From positions 9,133,501-9,197,500 of the forward strand of contig NC_071342.1 of assembly GCF_027744825.2 (NCBI RefSeq): a stretch of DNA of 64,000 nucleotides, given 5' to 3'. The stretch is from Synchiropus splendidus (lineage: Eukaryota; Chordata; Actinopteri; Syngnathiformes; Callionymidae). A program made the position numbers and the translations under genes. Below are positions 11,100 through 23,455 of the stretch, one piece after another. The notes beneath the pieces are model-generated. The model worked only from the letters and a program-made list of their open reading frames with translations. It was not told where the DNA came from and ran no database searches. The number at the start of each line of letters is the position of its first letter. Positions within the stretch are counted from its first letter, which is position 1.

Positions 11100-14000
11100 C
11101 CTTTGCCCCACTGTGCCGCCAACCGTGCCTACCTTCATTTCAGTTTTGGCTCCGCCCCTTATCTGTGGCTGAGGACAAAATCAATGCCAGAAGAAACAGG
11201 CGACCTCCAGCCAGTGTGGGAGGCGGGTTTTTGTTCCACCCGAATAAGCACCACACTGACAACGCCTGATTGGTTAAGCTGTGTGTGGCGGATCAATTGG
11301 CAGATCATAGACTTCACTAAGAATATATTAAATCAAATTGTGAAGTATGTCAAGAGGCTACAAACCAAACAATAAAAACAGAGATGAAGAATGTGTCATC
11401 TTGGAAAAATGCTTCACTGCGACTCTCACCAGCGCTAGCTAGCACCCTGAGAGTAAGCCAGGGTCCAACCTGGACTGAGTGGGTGTGCCCTCTCTGTGCC
11501 TGTGTGGGCTGCCACCAGACACACTGGCCTCCACCCTGGTTCCACACACATACAGAGGCTAATAATTATTTTAATTTAAATTGCACGGTGACTGTCTGTC
11601 TATATGGTCCCTGCGATGGCAGCCCAATTAAGCGATCAAGCAACATGAAGACAACAAATGAATTTCCCAGCTGAGTCACATGAGGTGCTCCTGCTCTGCA
11701 CACAACCGGCTGCAGAACCTTCACTGCATTTGGTGAAAAGGTAAAAAGGTAGGTTTGAGAGGGAGCAGAGGACAGGGTCAGATGGAGGAAGACGATCCGC
11801 TGTGGCCACCCCTGAGGAGAGAAGCCGAAAGAGAAAGAAGAAGGTAAAAGCATACCTGTCAACTCATACGTTTTCCCTGTATTCTATACGTTGTTTTTTT
11901 TTTACAATTTCAAAGCATGTACACCGTATAACGACTTTTAATAAATTAGAACAAAAAAAATTCCCACTGATGTTTCCCGCCCGACCGATATCGACTCGCC
12001 AATTTCGGATCCAAAACGGATGGTGTCGTCTCACTGGTAGCTGATGACGGTCAGCGCTTCATACAAAAGTTATCCTCAATCGCGCATTCATTTTTCCCAT
12101 TGCTTTCGGCTTTGGCGATAGGAGTGTTGTGTTGCACTGCGGCCCACATCTGTCATTTTGAATTGTGTTGCAAGAGGAATCATTCAGAGAAAAATCATCG
12201 AAGTAAGCATAGACAAATCCGATTCTTCCATGCTTACTTCTATGATTTTTTGCGTGAAAGACACTATGGAAGACTATGGACGATTGAAAGACACTCTGGA
12301 AGAATTCTTTATTTTAAAACTTGCTGCACATGGTAAATGTAATGCAAGAGCTTTTATATATATCATTTTCCAGTACATTGTCTGTCTTGCTGTGATGTAA
12401 ATAGTAATAATAAAATATTAAAATGCACCGTGAATGTGTTTGTAAGGTTTCTTTTCAATTTATAAGGGGAATTGCACCGCTTTATAAGGGGAGTTATTGG
12501 CAGAGGTTGACACGTATGTTAAAGGTAAAAAGAAGGCTCTGTTGGGTGCGACTGACTAGACAAAGTCTTGAGGGTTCTTGCATGGCTTCCCCAAACACGC
12601 AGTCGCCAGGGTCTAAAGGTAGGTGCTGGGACAAATCGATACCGATCCGGGGGTGTTGGGCAAATGTCCGAGCCAATGATACCCAGAATGCACCTGGGGG
12701 AATGTCGGTGATACACTTTGCAAATTCGAACATAACAGACTCATCCTGCCCTCAGGGGTTCTGAGCCCAACACATCCCATTATGAGCGGCCTTTTGACCT
12801 ATTGTGTGTGAGACCACAACACATCTGAAACACATCACTGTGTGCTTCCAAATATAACTCATGTCATCGCTATAGGCGTGGATGATGACTAGACCAAAGC
12901 CTTGCTGCATCTAAACACACAGACGTTTGTTGTTTCCGATGCCTTCCCTGGTATTTCCCCAGTGAAAGTGACTTGCTTGTCGCTGAACAAAGTTTTGTTC
13001 AGGTGCATAATGACAGCCGTTGAAACTTGAAGTGAACTTTGCAAACCATCTGGGGCGCGCTGTCGGGGTAAGCTTTTGAGAGAGCAGGCACTTTGTGTCT
13101 GACTGGACGAAGCAAACAAAATCATTGTGACCTGTTGGAAGCGTTTTTATGCTCAATAGAGACGGTCAGTCGCCTGAAGAGGAACACAGTGATTATAGTG
13201 TCAGTCGTTCATCAATAATGAAGACTGAAGAACAGAGTCGGAGCTGGAAATGCCTCATCATGGTTGATATTCATGCCGTGTTTCTGTAAATAAAACAAGG
13301 CTGAAAGAGCACGTTGTTGTCTTCCACAGGGTTTATTGAAAAGACATCTCAGGTCTCAACACAGTGTTTTACATCCAATAAGCTTATGAAGTTACGCAGC
13401 TTCTGTTATCGCCTCGACGTTCCAAAATATTAATCCTATCACATGCTGTTAAAGTGGGTCGTGAGTGCATCTGGACCAGCAGGTAAACCCGAGCATCTGC
13501 GTGTCCTTGAACAGAAGTAGCAGCTGTTTGTGTGGGCAGATTGTAAAGAGGAAAACAACATGAAGTGACAGAGAGTTTTGCTCAATATTTCACATCGTCC
13601 TCAATCTGTGTTAGCAGCAGGGGTGTCGGCATGTCACTTTCTCTGGGAAACTTATCTTTGCCCCATTGGCACAAGCGAACCCAGGGATGAGGTGACTTTC
13701 TCCTTTGTGCCAGAGGTCCAGAGAACTTTTTTTTTCTTTTTCTTAAAATTTCTCTTGGGATTTTCTTTGTTTTTGAAATATAGAGCTCTGTTTTATTTTA
13801 CCAGCCAGTAGTGTGAAACAGCTATAGCAGACAGAAGAACGATCTGCAAAACAATATGCACGGCATAATGAAAGAAAGGTTTCAAGGAAACTACAGACAA
13901 GACTTAAGAAGCGAAGGTTAAATGAAAGTAGTCACAAATAGAAAGTGAAATAAAAGCATAAGAGGAAGAAATACTTGCTTAGTTATTCATCTAAATTTAA

Positions 14001-17000
14001 TAAATGATCCATGAAATATCGACTGATGCCAGCCAAGACACGTTGAAACTGAAAAACATTGTAGGTGGGAACAGAGAAGCAATCGCCCCAGCCCCACCCC
14101 CAGAAGGTATTTTAGATTGAATCCAGGTAAGTTCAGAACAATGCGGAGGCCTGACTTGATATTCTGGGAAACGTTTAACACTCTGTTGCTCTGGCTTTCT
14201 CATCGTCAATTAACACATCGTGGACACTGACTCACATCACCAACAGTCTTCCATAAGAAGCACAGGAGCATGTCCGTGTTTTTCATGTTCACTTCGAGCG
14301 AGAAGGTCAGCAGACGTTCTCCGTCGAGTTTAATTAGAGCTGCAACTTTGCTCAAAGCTAGAAATAAACTACCGTCTCCTATGTTATAAGAGAAAGAGCT
14401 GAAGAGAGACGATAACTAAAAAAGTTTTTTTTTCTCTGAAAGAAAAATAATTGTTGGGTTTGTGAAGGTTGCTACTGACTCGTGCTGGCCATGGATAAAG
14501 ACCGCGGGTGATCTTGACATATGGAACATTTGAAGTCAAAGTCCAATCCACTTTCTTTCGACTCTCCCCAAATCCACGCCTCCCGAGCAGCATGGTGTCC
14601 ATCCACTCACTGTTTCCTCATTCGTCATTGCCTTTGAATGGACAAATGCCTTGCACAATTGCGTTCAGATTTTTTTTTTCAACTCTTTAATGGGCAACAT
14701 CAACTTCGAACAAAGGGTTTGATGACATACAAAACATTTATATTAGCAAAAGGCGAAATATGTGGAGCAAACGTAATCTATTGGTTATTGCTTGTATTTG
14801 TATCACACAAAAATCAGAATTGAATTGTGAGTCAATAATTTTGCTCCACGGAAGATGGATTCATTCATTTACAGCGGGAAATATGCGTCAAAGAAGAAAC
14901 TTTTCACCCATAAAATGAGTGTGGGCTACTTCCTGGTCCAAATATCACGTGCTACACGTCGGCCAATCACACCACACCAGGAAATAAAACCTTGGCAAAC
15001 CTTGACAAATAATAATAAGTCTTTTGCTGATATAGCGACATGGTAGAAATTGTCATTGAATCCCTCATTTGAAGTTCCACAAAAACTCTTGAAAAAAGCT
15101 TTCTTTAAATCCAATGGCAACTGCTGGATGTGATGTCGCAGGATGACGTCATGGCATGTCATCGTCCAATCATTTTGAAGAGTGTGAAGGGATTTTAAGC
15201 AGTAAAAAGTGCTTCAGGAGAAAATCTGCCACCTTCCCTTTGATTCCAAAACCTATTCATTTCAGCCCACTACTCTGCCATGAAAGAATATGCAACAAGG
15301 CTTGCTGTTTTTTCAAGGACACTTCATCGCAGTCCTTGAAGGACTACTTCTTAACGGTACTTTTATTTCCCTCCAATGTTCATAAATAGCTATTTCAGAT
15401 TAGACATGGCTCCTCCAGCTTCTTCTTGAGCGATCAGCCAACTGAAATGTTGATTTAAAGCGCCGGTGATAGCGGAGCGATTTCACTTCCACACCAATCG
15501 TCATTGTGTGAACTGCATGGAGGGAACGCCTCCGCTGCTTGAGTTAAAGACTTTGTCCTGATGACTGCAGACGGAAAGTTTGCGTGAAAGAGCACTTACA
15601 AAGTTACAAAGATGAAAAGTCACGCCAAGACAAACTTATTGAAACATGTTTCTAAAAAGTCAAGTCTGATATTATGAGAGCATTTTTTTTTTACCATTTT
15701 TGAAAAAATTGACCAGATCTGTATTTAAAACGCAAATGAAATGTGTGAAGTCGCTCACTGGACAACTAACTGAGATTCATGGATTTGTCTCAGGGTTCTA
15801 CATTATATTAACAAGCATGAGTCTGAAAATTTAATCCAGAGCTAGTTATTCAACAGATTTGATTTATCGTTGCCCAAGGTCATGAATAAAACTGACTTCA
15901 CTTATTTTTAATGGATCCATGCTTTGGATTGGATTGTGGCAGAGTCGGAGTGAACGTTGAATTTCAGATTTCCTCATGATATGATTCTGATGGCTGAAGA
16001 CAGGAAATAGTTACAATAACCTCCCTGAAGGGATTCTCGGGGGCGGGGGAGTGTTCATCGCCCCCTAGCTTCTACTCAGACCGTGCTCCACACAGTGATC
16101 CCACACCAGCTTTACCGTCTTGCCGGTGCACAACCGCCTCTGCTAATTGGAAAAGATGTTGCACCTCCTCCCCGGTTACCTCATTACAGCACTGACATTT
16201 GGAGTCTGGTGATGGACGCCGATGAAAAGTTGCTTTTTGGACTTCAAATGAGGACTTCAAGTGTGATGTGTTATGTCAGGTATAAAGATGGTGAAGCAGT
16301 TAAAAGTCAATTCAGATTTTTTTTTTTTTTTAAGACAAAAAACGGGTTCAATGCTAGATCAGTTTAGAGTAGATCCAGTGAATTTTATGAATTAATAGAA
16401 CACAAAAATGCTGCCCAAAATTATTCCTACTCTTTCACTCTGACGTGAATGTAAGGACTTTTCTCAGGATTTAATTTTGTCCCCAGAATGTTTTCCAAGA
16501 AAATCATTTTGTGGCGCCACTAATGGAAACAATTGTGTGGTGTCAAATGGAAATGACTCGCAAAATAAATGTATGCATATTTTTAAAAAAGATATGAGAC
16601 CATTACTGCCACCAACAGGGGTGAAAAGGTATTCCTTATTTGAGTCAGCAATCCACCATCAACACAACTATAAAGTGACTTTATGAGTTTCATTTCCTGT
16701 AAAGAAAGTCTTGCAACTGAAAGTTTAGCTGTACTTGTGACAGCCTTACAAGGACCCCGCTGCTTTTGTTTAAATGTCACAAGCTGTAAGGGAAATCCCA
16801 AACAAACCTGGGAGGAAGTTCACCAAGGTAGCAGCGCCGGAGCGAGTCAGAGACATTCACTGGAGCTATAGGCTGTAATGAAAACATATTCAGTGCAGAA
16901 ACCAAAGAGACAAAACACTCCCAGTTCGACTATTCTCTTTGTTCAAAAGTGGAAGCAACTTTTCCTCACCCCTGAGGGGAAAATAGTCGTTTGACTGTCG

Positions 17001-18470
17001 TCTAGTCTTTCACCTTGATAGCAGAGAATCTCCCTAGAATCCCTCATGAGGAGCAGTGGCCAACACTTTTAAACACAACTCTTATTTTTCAGCTTCAGTT
17101 CAAACCCTTCGATTTTTGGGGTGTTCAGCAAAACTTTATCGGCTGGTTTTAATAGAACATAAGGTCAAAATCGATGATCTGGGCGTTGGGGCTGGTGATA
17201 ATGACTCCGCTTCATTATACATTTTACTTCTGAAGGATTCAGTAATTCCCATTGAAGATTGAATTCCTTTTACAACCCGGGCTGAAAGAGCCATTAAGAG
17301 CCATCTCAAGAGGCCACATTTGCTCTAGTCACTTGCGTCACTCTGGCATTGATGCAGAAAAATATTAAATCAAGATGAAGCTCACTCTTTAGTTGGTGTT
17401 TTTTTACAGGCTTCCTGACAAATGAATAAACAACGACAGGTCTTTTTTCTCACCGTCTATTTCCAGCACTCCGTACCTGGCTGCAGTCACCTAAAGATAC
17501 AAGTCTCTGCCTGCCCGTCTGAACCTGACACCAAACAGTGAACAATAAAGCCTCCCCTCTCTCCCCTCTCCCAGGATCACCAGCCTGTCTTCACCTCCGA
17601 CCCGTCACCGGCCACCTCAACATGTGGGCGCCCGCGAATCACCATGAGGAAAATAACAGCCGAGACAACCGAGGTGAGCCGCAGCTTGTACCATCCATGA
17701 AGCCCTATCTTCATCGACTGTCATTTCAAGCCAGCTTTAATCATTTTAACATCAAATGAAAAGTTATATAAAGTTACCAGAATACATTATTCATCTCTGT
17801 AATTCAGATGATCTAACTTGATTTTGGGTATTGGCTTGACACTCCATCACAGCCACAGTAAGGCACTTTGGAGCGTATTAACCATCCCCAAAGGTTATCT
17901 CTCCTTTCAGCCGGCTGCCCTGTGAAGCCGAATATCTCATTTGAAGAGGATCTTGGCACGTCCCCTCCTCCTTGTCTCTCTTCTCTCCCGGTGCTGCTGC
18001 CTCATGGAGCACACAGCAACCTGAAAAGGCCAAATATTGATCCTCTTGAAATGACTCTGAGATTTAATTACACAAAATGCCCACTGTGAAGTTTGCAGCT
18101 TCCTCTGCGTCTGAACAGACAACTATGGTCGAAACTAAAATATTAGGGATGTCGGGGCACTTCCACCTTCGTAAAGTGGTGGGGAAAACATCAGCATAAA
18201 AATGAACCGCTAGTTCTTCTTTACAAAGCGCAATGAGAAATACATAGCCCAATAAATAATTGGTACAGAATTTTCACAGATAGTCACCGCTGCCAGATGG
18301 AAACACAGATTGTGAATGTTTGAGACGACTGGTTCAACATGGACGAGAGCATTGCAAACGTCCTATCCCACCGCTAAACCCATAATGCTAATGTTGTGGT
18401 CGCTACCACCCAACCCAAGATCGAACCAAGACCAAGAGTCCAGCCTGAATTGGGTGGGTGGGTTTTCCAA
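11100..18470. other. long non-coding stretch
   Basis: Besides the hairpin at 12191-12250, no gene or known repeat was recognised. Open frames stay under about 115 codons and show no family motifs. Confidence 0.55.
12191..12250. other. imperfect hairpin, 20-bp arms and about 19-nt loop
   Basis: AAAATCATCGAAGTAAGCAT (12191-12210) faces ATGCTTACTTCTATGATTTT (about 12230-12249), with one mismatch. Size and single internal mismatch resemble a small RNA precursor or the core of a miniature transposon. No TIR-type ends or target duplication were found around it. Confidence 0.7.
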
Positions 18471-18479
18471 AATAAAATA

Positions 18480-18767
18480 CAAGTAACATCCGACTTACGA
18501 CCGGGATCGGTTCCAACCGGTCGTAAGTCGGATTGGATGTAAGTCGAATGTCATTCAAAATAGCAGATGCGAGGGTTATAGCTACTACTGTAGTGGTAGA
18601 TCGCTGTGTGAGAGTGAGATGCTGGGATGCTGTGCTGCTGTAACTGTCATACGTGTTGCTACGTGCTGCGTGCCAGACATTGAATTAAAAAAAATAAGCA
18701 CCTGCTGGCCATGGTCGTAAGTACAGGTGGACGTAAGTCGAGCAGGTCGTAAGTCGGATGTTACTTG
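18480..18767. mobile_element. TA-flanked miniature element (mariner/Tigger-like)
   Basis: This 288-bp element starts CAAGTAACATCCGACTTACG and ends with its inverted complement, CGTAAGTCGGATGTTACTTG. It is flanked on both sides by TA (18478-18479 and 18768-18769), the target duplication of the Tc1/mariner superfamily. The GTAAGTCG motif recurs internally. There is no transposase ORF, so it is non-autonomous. Confidence 0.8.
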
Positions 18768-18859
18768 TACCTTATTGTTTGCCTATTAATTCGGGTGAGC
18801 TAAAACAAGATGGAGAATTTACCGGTCGGTCAATGCTCCAACCTTCACTTAAGGTCATG

Positions 18860-19220
18860 AGATTTGGGTTATGAAAGGACAAGGTCAGGGATACAAGCAG
18901 CCAAAATCAGCTTTCTCTGCAGGGTGTCTGGGCCCAGCCTTTTGGGATGGGACACCCGGGTGAGACTCAAAGTAGAACCGCAGCTACTAGGTGTTGAGAG
19001 GAGGCAGATGTGGTGGTATGTGGCATCTGCTAAGGAGGCCATCCAGACCTTTCTTTCAGGCATGTCCGTCTGGGAGGAGGCCAGAAGCCAAACCCAGAAC
19101 ATGCTGGAGAGAATATCTTGCCCAAATGGACTGGGAACACCTCAGATTCCTCCCAGAGGAAATGGAGAAAGTGACCGGGGACAGGAGTGTCCGGCCTTCC
19201 CTGTTGAGACCAAACCAGAG
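18860..19220 (+). mobile_element. non-LTR retrotransposon fragment (C-terminal RT tail, several lesions)
   Basis: The plus strand encodes a decayed C-terminal tail of a fish LINE polymerase. GRRPEAKPRTCWREYLAQM and WEHLRFLPEEMEKVTGDR match the typical GRPRTRWRDY and WERLGIPPEELEEVAGER blocks of this group, probably Rex3/RTE-like. Upstream the match continues through ATTTGGGTTATGAAAGGACA. Frame changes show it is inactive. Confidence 0.7.
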
Positions 19221-20402
19221 GGGCACCCAACACAACAACGTAACTTGTGGAAGGAAGAACAATGTTTCATATATCTTTGTTATTAAACTTGGGTCAGGAG
19301 TCACAGCCAACTCATGAGAAGCAGCTCAATAAAAGCTCTGGTTTTATGGATTAGCGGCAGAAACCAGATTGTTTGATAGAAGACTCAGAGCAACATGACC
19401 AGGGCGAGAACCTTGGAAATATGGCTTTAAGACAGAGACCAGTCCGGAGTGTTGGTTCACTCCTTCATGTAGCCATTGACCACTTGAAGCACTCTTGCTA
19501 AAGAAAAGAACTTCAGCCCCGCAAGACTCTGAAGAAACCAGGGTTGCACCCAGCGGCCCAAGTATCCCCCAAAAAGTACTCCTGCTCGATAGCAAGCTGC
19601 ATTAGTAATATGAGTGGACTGGGTATTTAATGGAGGTTTATACTGTATATATATAAATGCCAAAAAAAAATCTGATGAAATCCAGAGTTCACAGCAAAAT
19701 TCTGTGGTTCCATTTCGAGCGGCAGGTTTGTGTGTCTTCCACGCATTCATATCGTGAATCATCTCCGTCTGAACAAAAGTAGGTACCGAGAGAATACACT
19801 TCAGCTGGCCTCGTCGGATTTATGAATACAACTGTGACATTTTGAGACCCGTGTTGGTGGGAGATCAGAATTCAAGAGCAATGGCATTTGGGAAATATTG
19901 GCACTGCTAAACAGATTTGCTTTATTAAATATCCTCTTTGACCACATCGTCTGCGAGCTGAGGGTTTGCAGCGCCGACGGTGCCTCCGGGGGAAGTCACA
20001 GGGAGAATAACATGGAAGAAAAGGCAGGCCTTTAGTTCCAAATTATGGCGTGGCTCCTGTTTTTCAGTGTGGCTGTGAAGCAGCGGGGGTCTTCGCATGC
20101 CCCTATATACTTCACAGTTGATGTAAAAGAAGTTTTCATAATAGGGCCAACTGAGCCAGAGTGGTTATGTTTTACAGTGGCTTAGAAGAGTTGAGAATAT
20201 AGAGGAGATAATGGTGAAGCTGGAGGTACAAGCAGGAGGGTGGATGAGAAGATGAGCAGTGACAGTCAGAAATGAATGGAGGTGAAGCAGAGAGTGCAGA
20301 CCGGGTGGAGACGACAGAAAGAGGCGACAGAAAAATGGCAGCTGGAGTAAGAAGGACGTAAATACCACAGAAATGTGACCTGCCATGATGCATGGTTTAG
20401 AG

Positions 20403-20585
20403 CAGGGGTGACCAACCTGGTCCTTAAGGGCCACACTGGAGGGTAGGTTTATGCTTCAACCCTGTCTGAAGACAGTTTGGTGCTGCTTGTTTCAGTTGTC
20501 ACTTTGGTTAAACATTGGTTAAATTGTGTGTGGTTTATGGGAACTAAAACCTGCAGCCCTTTCTGAAATAGTTCGGTCAACTCTG
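20403..20585. mobile_element. second hAT-type miniature element (CAGGGGTG family)
   Basis: The left end CAGGGGTGACCAACCTGG and the right end GTTCGGTCAACTCTG are imperfect inverted repeats. The flanking octamers GTTTAGAG (20395-20402) and GTACAGAG (20586-20593) match at 6 of 8. The CAGGGGTG terminus and the GGGCCACACTGGAGGG interior are typical of widespread vertebrate hAT/Charlie-like miniature elements. Confidence 0.75.
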
Positions 20586-20748
20586 GTACAGAGCATGTGT
20601 CAAGCGCAAAGCCCAGGGCTCAAATCTGCACAAAATTCAATTCATAACTAAAAGAAGCACACCGGAAACTACCTGAGCTCATCATGCAGTTGACTTCCAG
20701 AGATGCCAGTGTCCAAGCTTCGCCATTGTACACACCAGGATCTTCAAC

Positions 20749-20911
20749 TAGCGATGGGTAGATGAGAGGTATCGTGAAACGGTATCTGAATTTTCAGAAG
20801 CCACTACATGGCAATGTATTGATCGTACAAGACCAGTCACTTTACAGCAGACAGTACCATCAGGTGGCCTTTGAAAATCAGGACACTGTTTCACAAAGCC
20901 TCATCTACCTA
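20749..20911. mobile_element. hAT-type miniature element, copy 3, with perfect 8-bp target duplication
   Basis: The element runs from TAGCGATGGG to CATCTACCTA. It is flanked by identical octamers TCTTCAAC at 20741-20748 and 20912-20919, the best evidence in the window that the family is hAT-type. The right terminus is a few bases shorter than in other copies. Both CTCF-like motifs are present in position but carry two or more mismatches. Confidence 0.8.
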
Positions 20912-21779
20912 TCTTCAACTGATCTGAAAACTTGAAGCATAAAGAGGGATGCTTTGCTTTTCAAGTTTGCCTCTGAGTCACTGACTTGTCTACACTTCCA
21001 CTACAAGGCTTGACCACAGCAGGCCCCTTGTCTGACCGAGTATGACAATGTTTGACAGACGAAGACACACCAAGAATGTTGGCCATATGGATGGAGGATT
21101 CAGATGCAGAAATTGAAGACGTCGTGAGACAATAGAGGATTCATCAAAGAGGTTAAATTGGAGGAGGATGACAAGCTCTGGCAACCCATGATGGGGAAAT
21201 GCCAGAATATGAAGTTTGATATGCAAAGGGTTTTTTTTAAAAGGCGACATATGTACTTCACTCCACATCGCTTTCACTGCGGTCGGAGGGCAAAGGTTCT
21301 TGGGGCAGGGTGAACAAGAGCAACTGAAGAGGGCGACTGAAATTATGGGATGGCAAGGTGGTGTGGAATGAGACCATAACTTCCCTTCCGTTCCCCAAGA
21401 ATCACAAAAAGACAGATGGGACTAGCTCAATTTTGAGTGGTAGAAACTGGCTGAAAACCAAACCAAACAAACACCTCTATGACGAATAGGTCGATCATAT
21501 GATGACTCCCTTCCTAATCATCAGATTCCACCACTGGAGCAGGACTTACTGTGCTGTTATATCTCATGAATATTTCATAAAGTTTTAATTGTGATTCGAA
21601 AATGTGTCAAACTTTTACCCAATCGCCACTTTTCTGCAGTGAGCTCTTCCAGTTCTGAAGAGAAAACATGCATGAAAACTGGCTCAAGATGTTCAGGAAA
21701 GCATGCTCGGGGAATGTTACACCAAAAATGTGTTTTGTACACTCGGTATCTAAATAAAGCCGCTGACCTCTGCACCCTC

Positions 21780-22350
21780 GCAATGAAGTGTGTCTCTAAT
21801 GAGCAACATTCATGTGGAAATACAAAAGCGAGCGCTACGGGGACGAGCCGCTGCCAGAGTCAGAGAGCAGGCGAGAGCTGGAGGTGGAGAATAACAAAAG
21901 GCAGAGCAAGGTAGTAATACTACTGCGCCGCTCCTCATCTGGCTCGCCTGTGGACAAAGCTTATCAGTTAGAGTGCTGGTCACGCACACGCTGGAATACA
22001 GATGGGCCAGTGAGTGTTTCTGACCTGCCACTCAATGATTTAAGGGGTGAGATTAAACAAGTACAAGTGCTGCCATCTATATGCGCAGTGTGTGCGTGCT
22101 GTGTTGCAGAGCTGCGCACTATGTTTGTCATCGCGCCTTTGCATATTTGCGTGTGTACCTGGTGTTTGTTGGCCGCCATTATTTGCTGGCCAGTCCCGTG
22201 TGTGTACCTGCGGGTGTGCAAACAAGACAGCGGCGAAAGTCTCCATTTAAGCAACGTGTGCTGCGGCTGCAGACTAGAACAGCGGCGGCGGACAAACCGC
22301 TCCTATAAATCTTTTGTTGCAGCGGTAGAGTAACACGAGTCTCCAACGCA
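21780..22350. other. CpG-richer stretch with a 173-codon open frame, unassigned
   Basis: This stretch has more CpG and GC than its surroundings and contains an open frame on the plus strand (21812-22333) whose product has no recognisable motif, with no obvious partner exon. A TATAAAT sequence lies at 22304-22310. It may be a promoter, an enhancer or a first exon; I cannot decide. Confidence 0.3.
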
Positions 22351-22692
22351 CCGGGTGCAAAGTTCCTCAGTTGTGTGACAGCGTGAGGCTCGGAGTTGTT
22401 TTGGGGTGCTCCTGCAGCTTCAAGATAATATGCTCAGTTCGGCTCCAGCGTTCAGCCTCTGACTCTAATCTCTCTTGACGTACAAATTGAGAAGCCCCTC
22501 GTAAACGGAATTGGGCCGCTCCTTATTTGTGACTGCGGTGGTGGAGAGTAAACCAGCACAATTACGCAACTGAGGTTCCGCTGCACAATTAGAGTTATGA
22601 CCAGGATATTGTCTGAGGACAAAGACAGGACTTTAAAAATAACATGCAACAGTTCCACGTCACTTATTTTCAGAGCTATTTCCAGCACTCAG

Positions 22693-23210
22693 TAGTGATC
22701 TGCAGATGAGGTTTCATGAAACAGTGTTCTTCAGCGGCCACCAGATGGCAATGTTGGCTGCAAAATGTTTGAACCTGAACAACTCTTCAACAACTCTTTC
22801 AATGAAACCTCACATCATTTCTAAACCAAGAGCGCCATCTTGTGGACTCTTAGGCACTGTTTCATGATGCCTCATATACCCATCACTACTACTCACCTCG
22901 GTAGTCAGCAAGTTAGCGAGGGTTTCATGAAACAGTGTTCTCCAGCGGCCACCTGATGGCACTGTCTGCAGCAAAATGTTTGGACTTGAAAAACTCTTTC
23001 AATGAAACCTCACATCATTTCTAAACCAAGAGTGCCATCTTGTGGAGTCTTAGGCACTGTTTCATGATGCCTCCTATACCCATCACTACTACTCACCTCT
23101 GTAGTCAGCAGGTTAGCGAGGGTTTCATGAAGGAGTCCTCATTTTCAGCTCACTAGGTTTTCAAAATTTCATTGGTCAAAGGCAACATGAGGGCACTGCT
23201 TCATGAAGCT
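22693..23210. mobile_element. hAT-type miniature element, copy 4, tandemly duplicated (about 2.4 units)
   Basis: Unit 1 spans 22693-22888. Unit 2, about 211 bp downstream, ends at 23088. A third, truncated and diverged unit follows at about 23119-23205. Units 1 and 2 share the non-element linker ending GTAGTCAGCA plus GTTAGCGAGGG, so the duplication happened after insertion and included flanking DNA. CTCF-like motifs lie at 22735-22752, 22831-22848, 22946-22964 and 23031-23048, in alternating orientation. Confidence 0.8.
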
Positions 23211-23399
23211 TCATCAGCCCAAAACTAGCAGGGCACTTCAAGTTAATGTGGATCATAAGGCCAGTGTAACAACAAAACATTTTATGGTGTCTATTGTAAA
23301 GCAACAGCTTTTTCACCCAAGGGCAGAGGACATTGGCAGGTAGGTTACTGGCTTCAAACAGGCTTTAAATCTGTCAAGGATTTTCTTTAGAAAATAAGA

Positions 23400-23455
23400 A
23401 TGGGGGGCTCCAGAGAGGGCACTTTTCTCATGCAGGGGCTGCCTGTGCACGTCCT
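23400..23455. repeat. short dispersed repeat, partner of 5270-5365
   Basis: Compact copy: GGGCACTTTTCTCATGCAGG, then CTGCCTGTGCACGTCC. The shorter spacing suggests that this is nearer the ancestral form. Confidence 0.4.

Noticed and set aside
10749..11375. 208-codon plus-strand open frame
   Set aside because: Most of it is antisense to the LINE polymerase fragment and the rest runs into an L2-like repeat.
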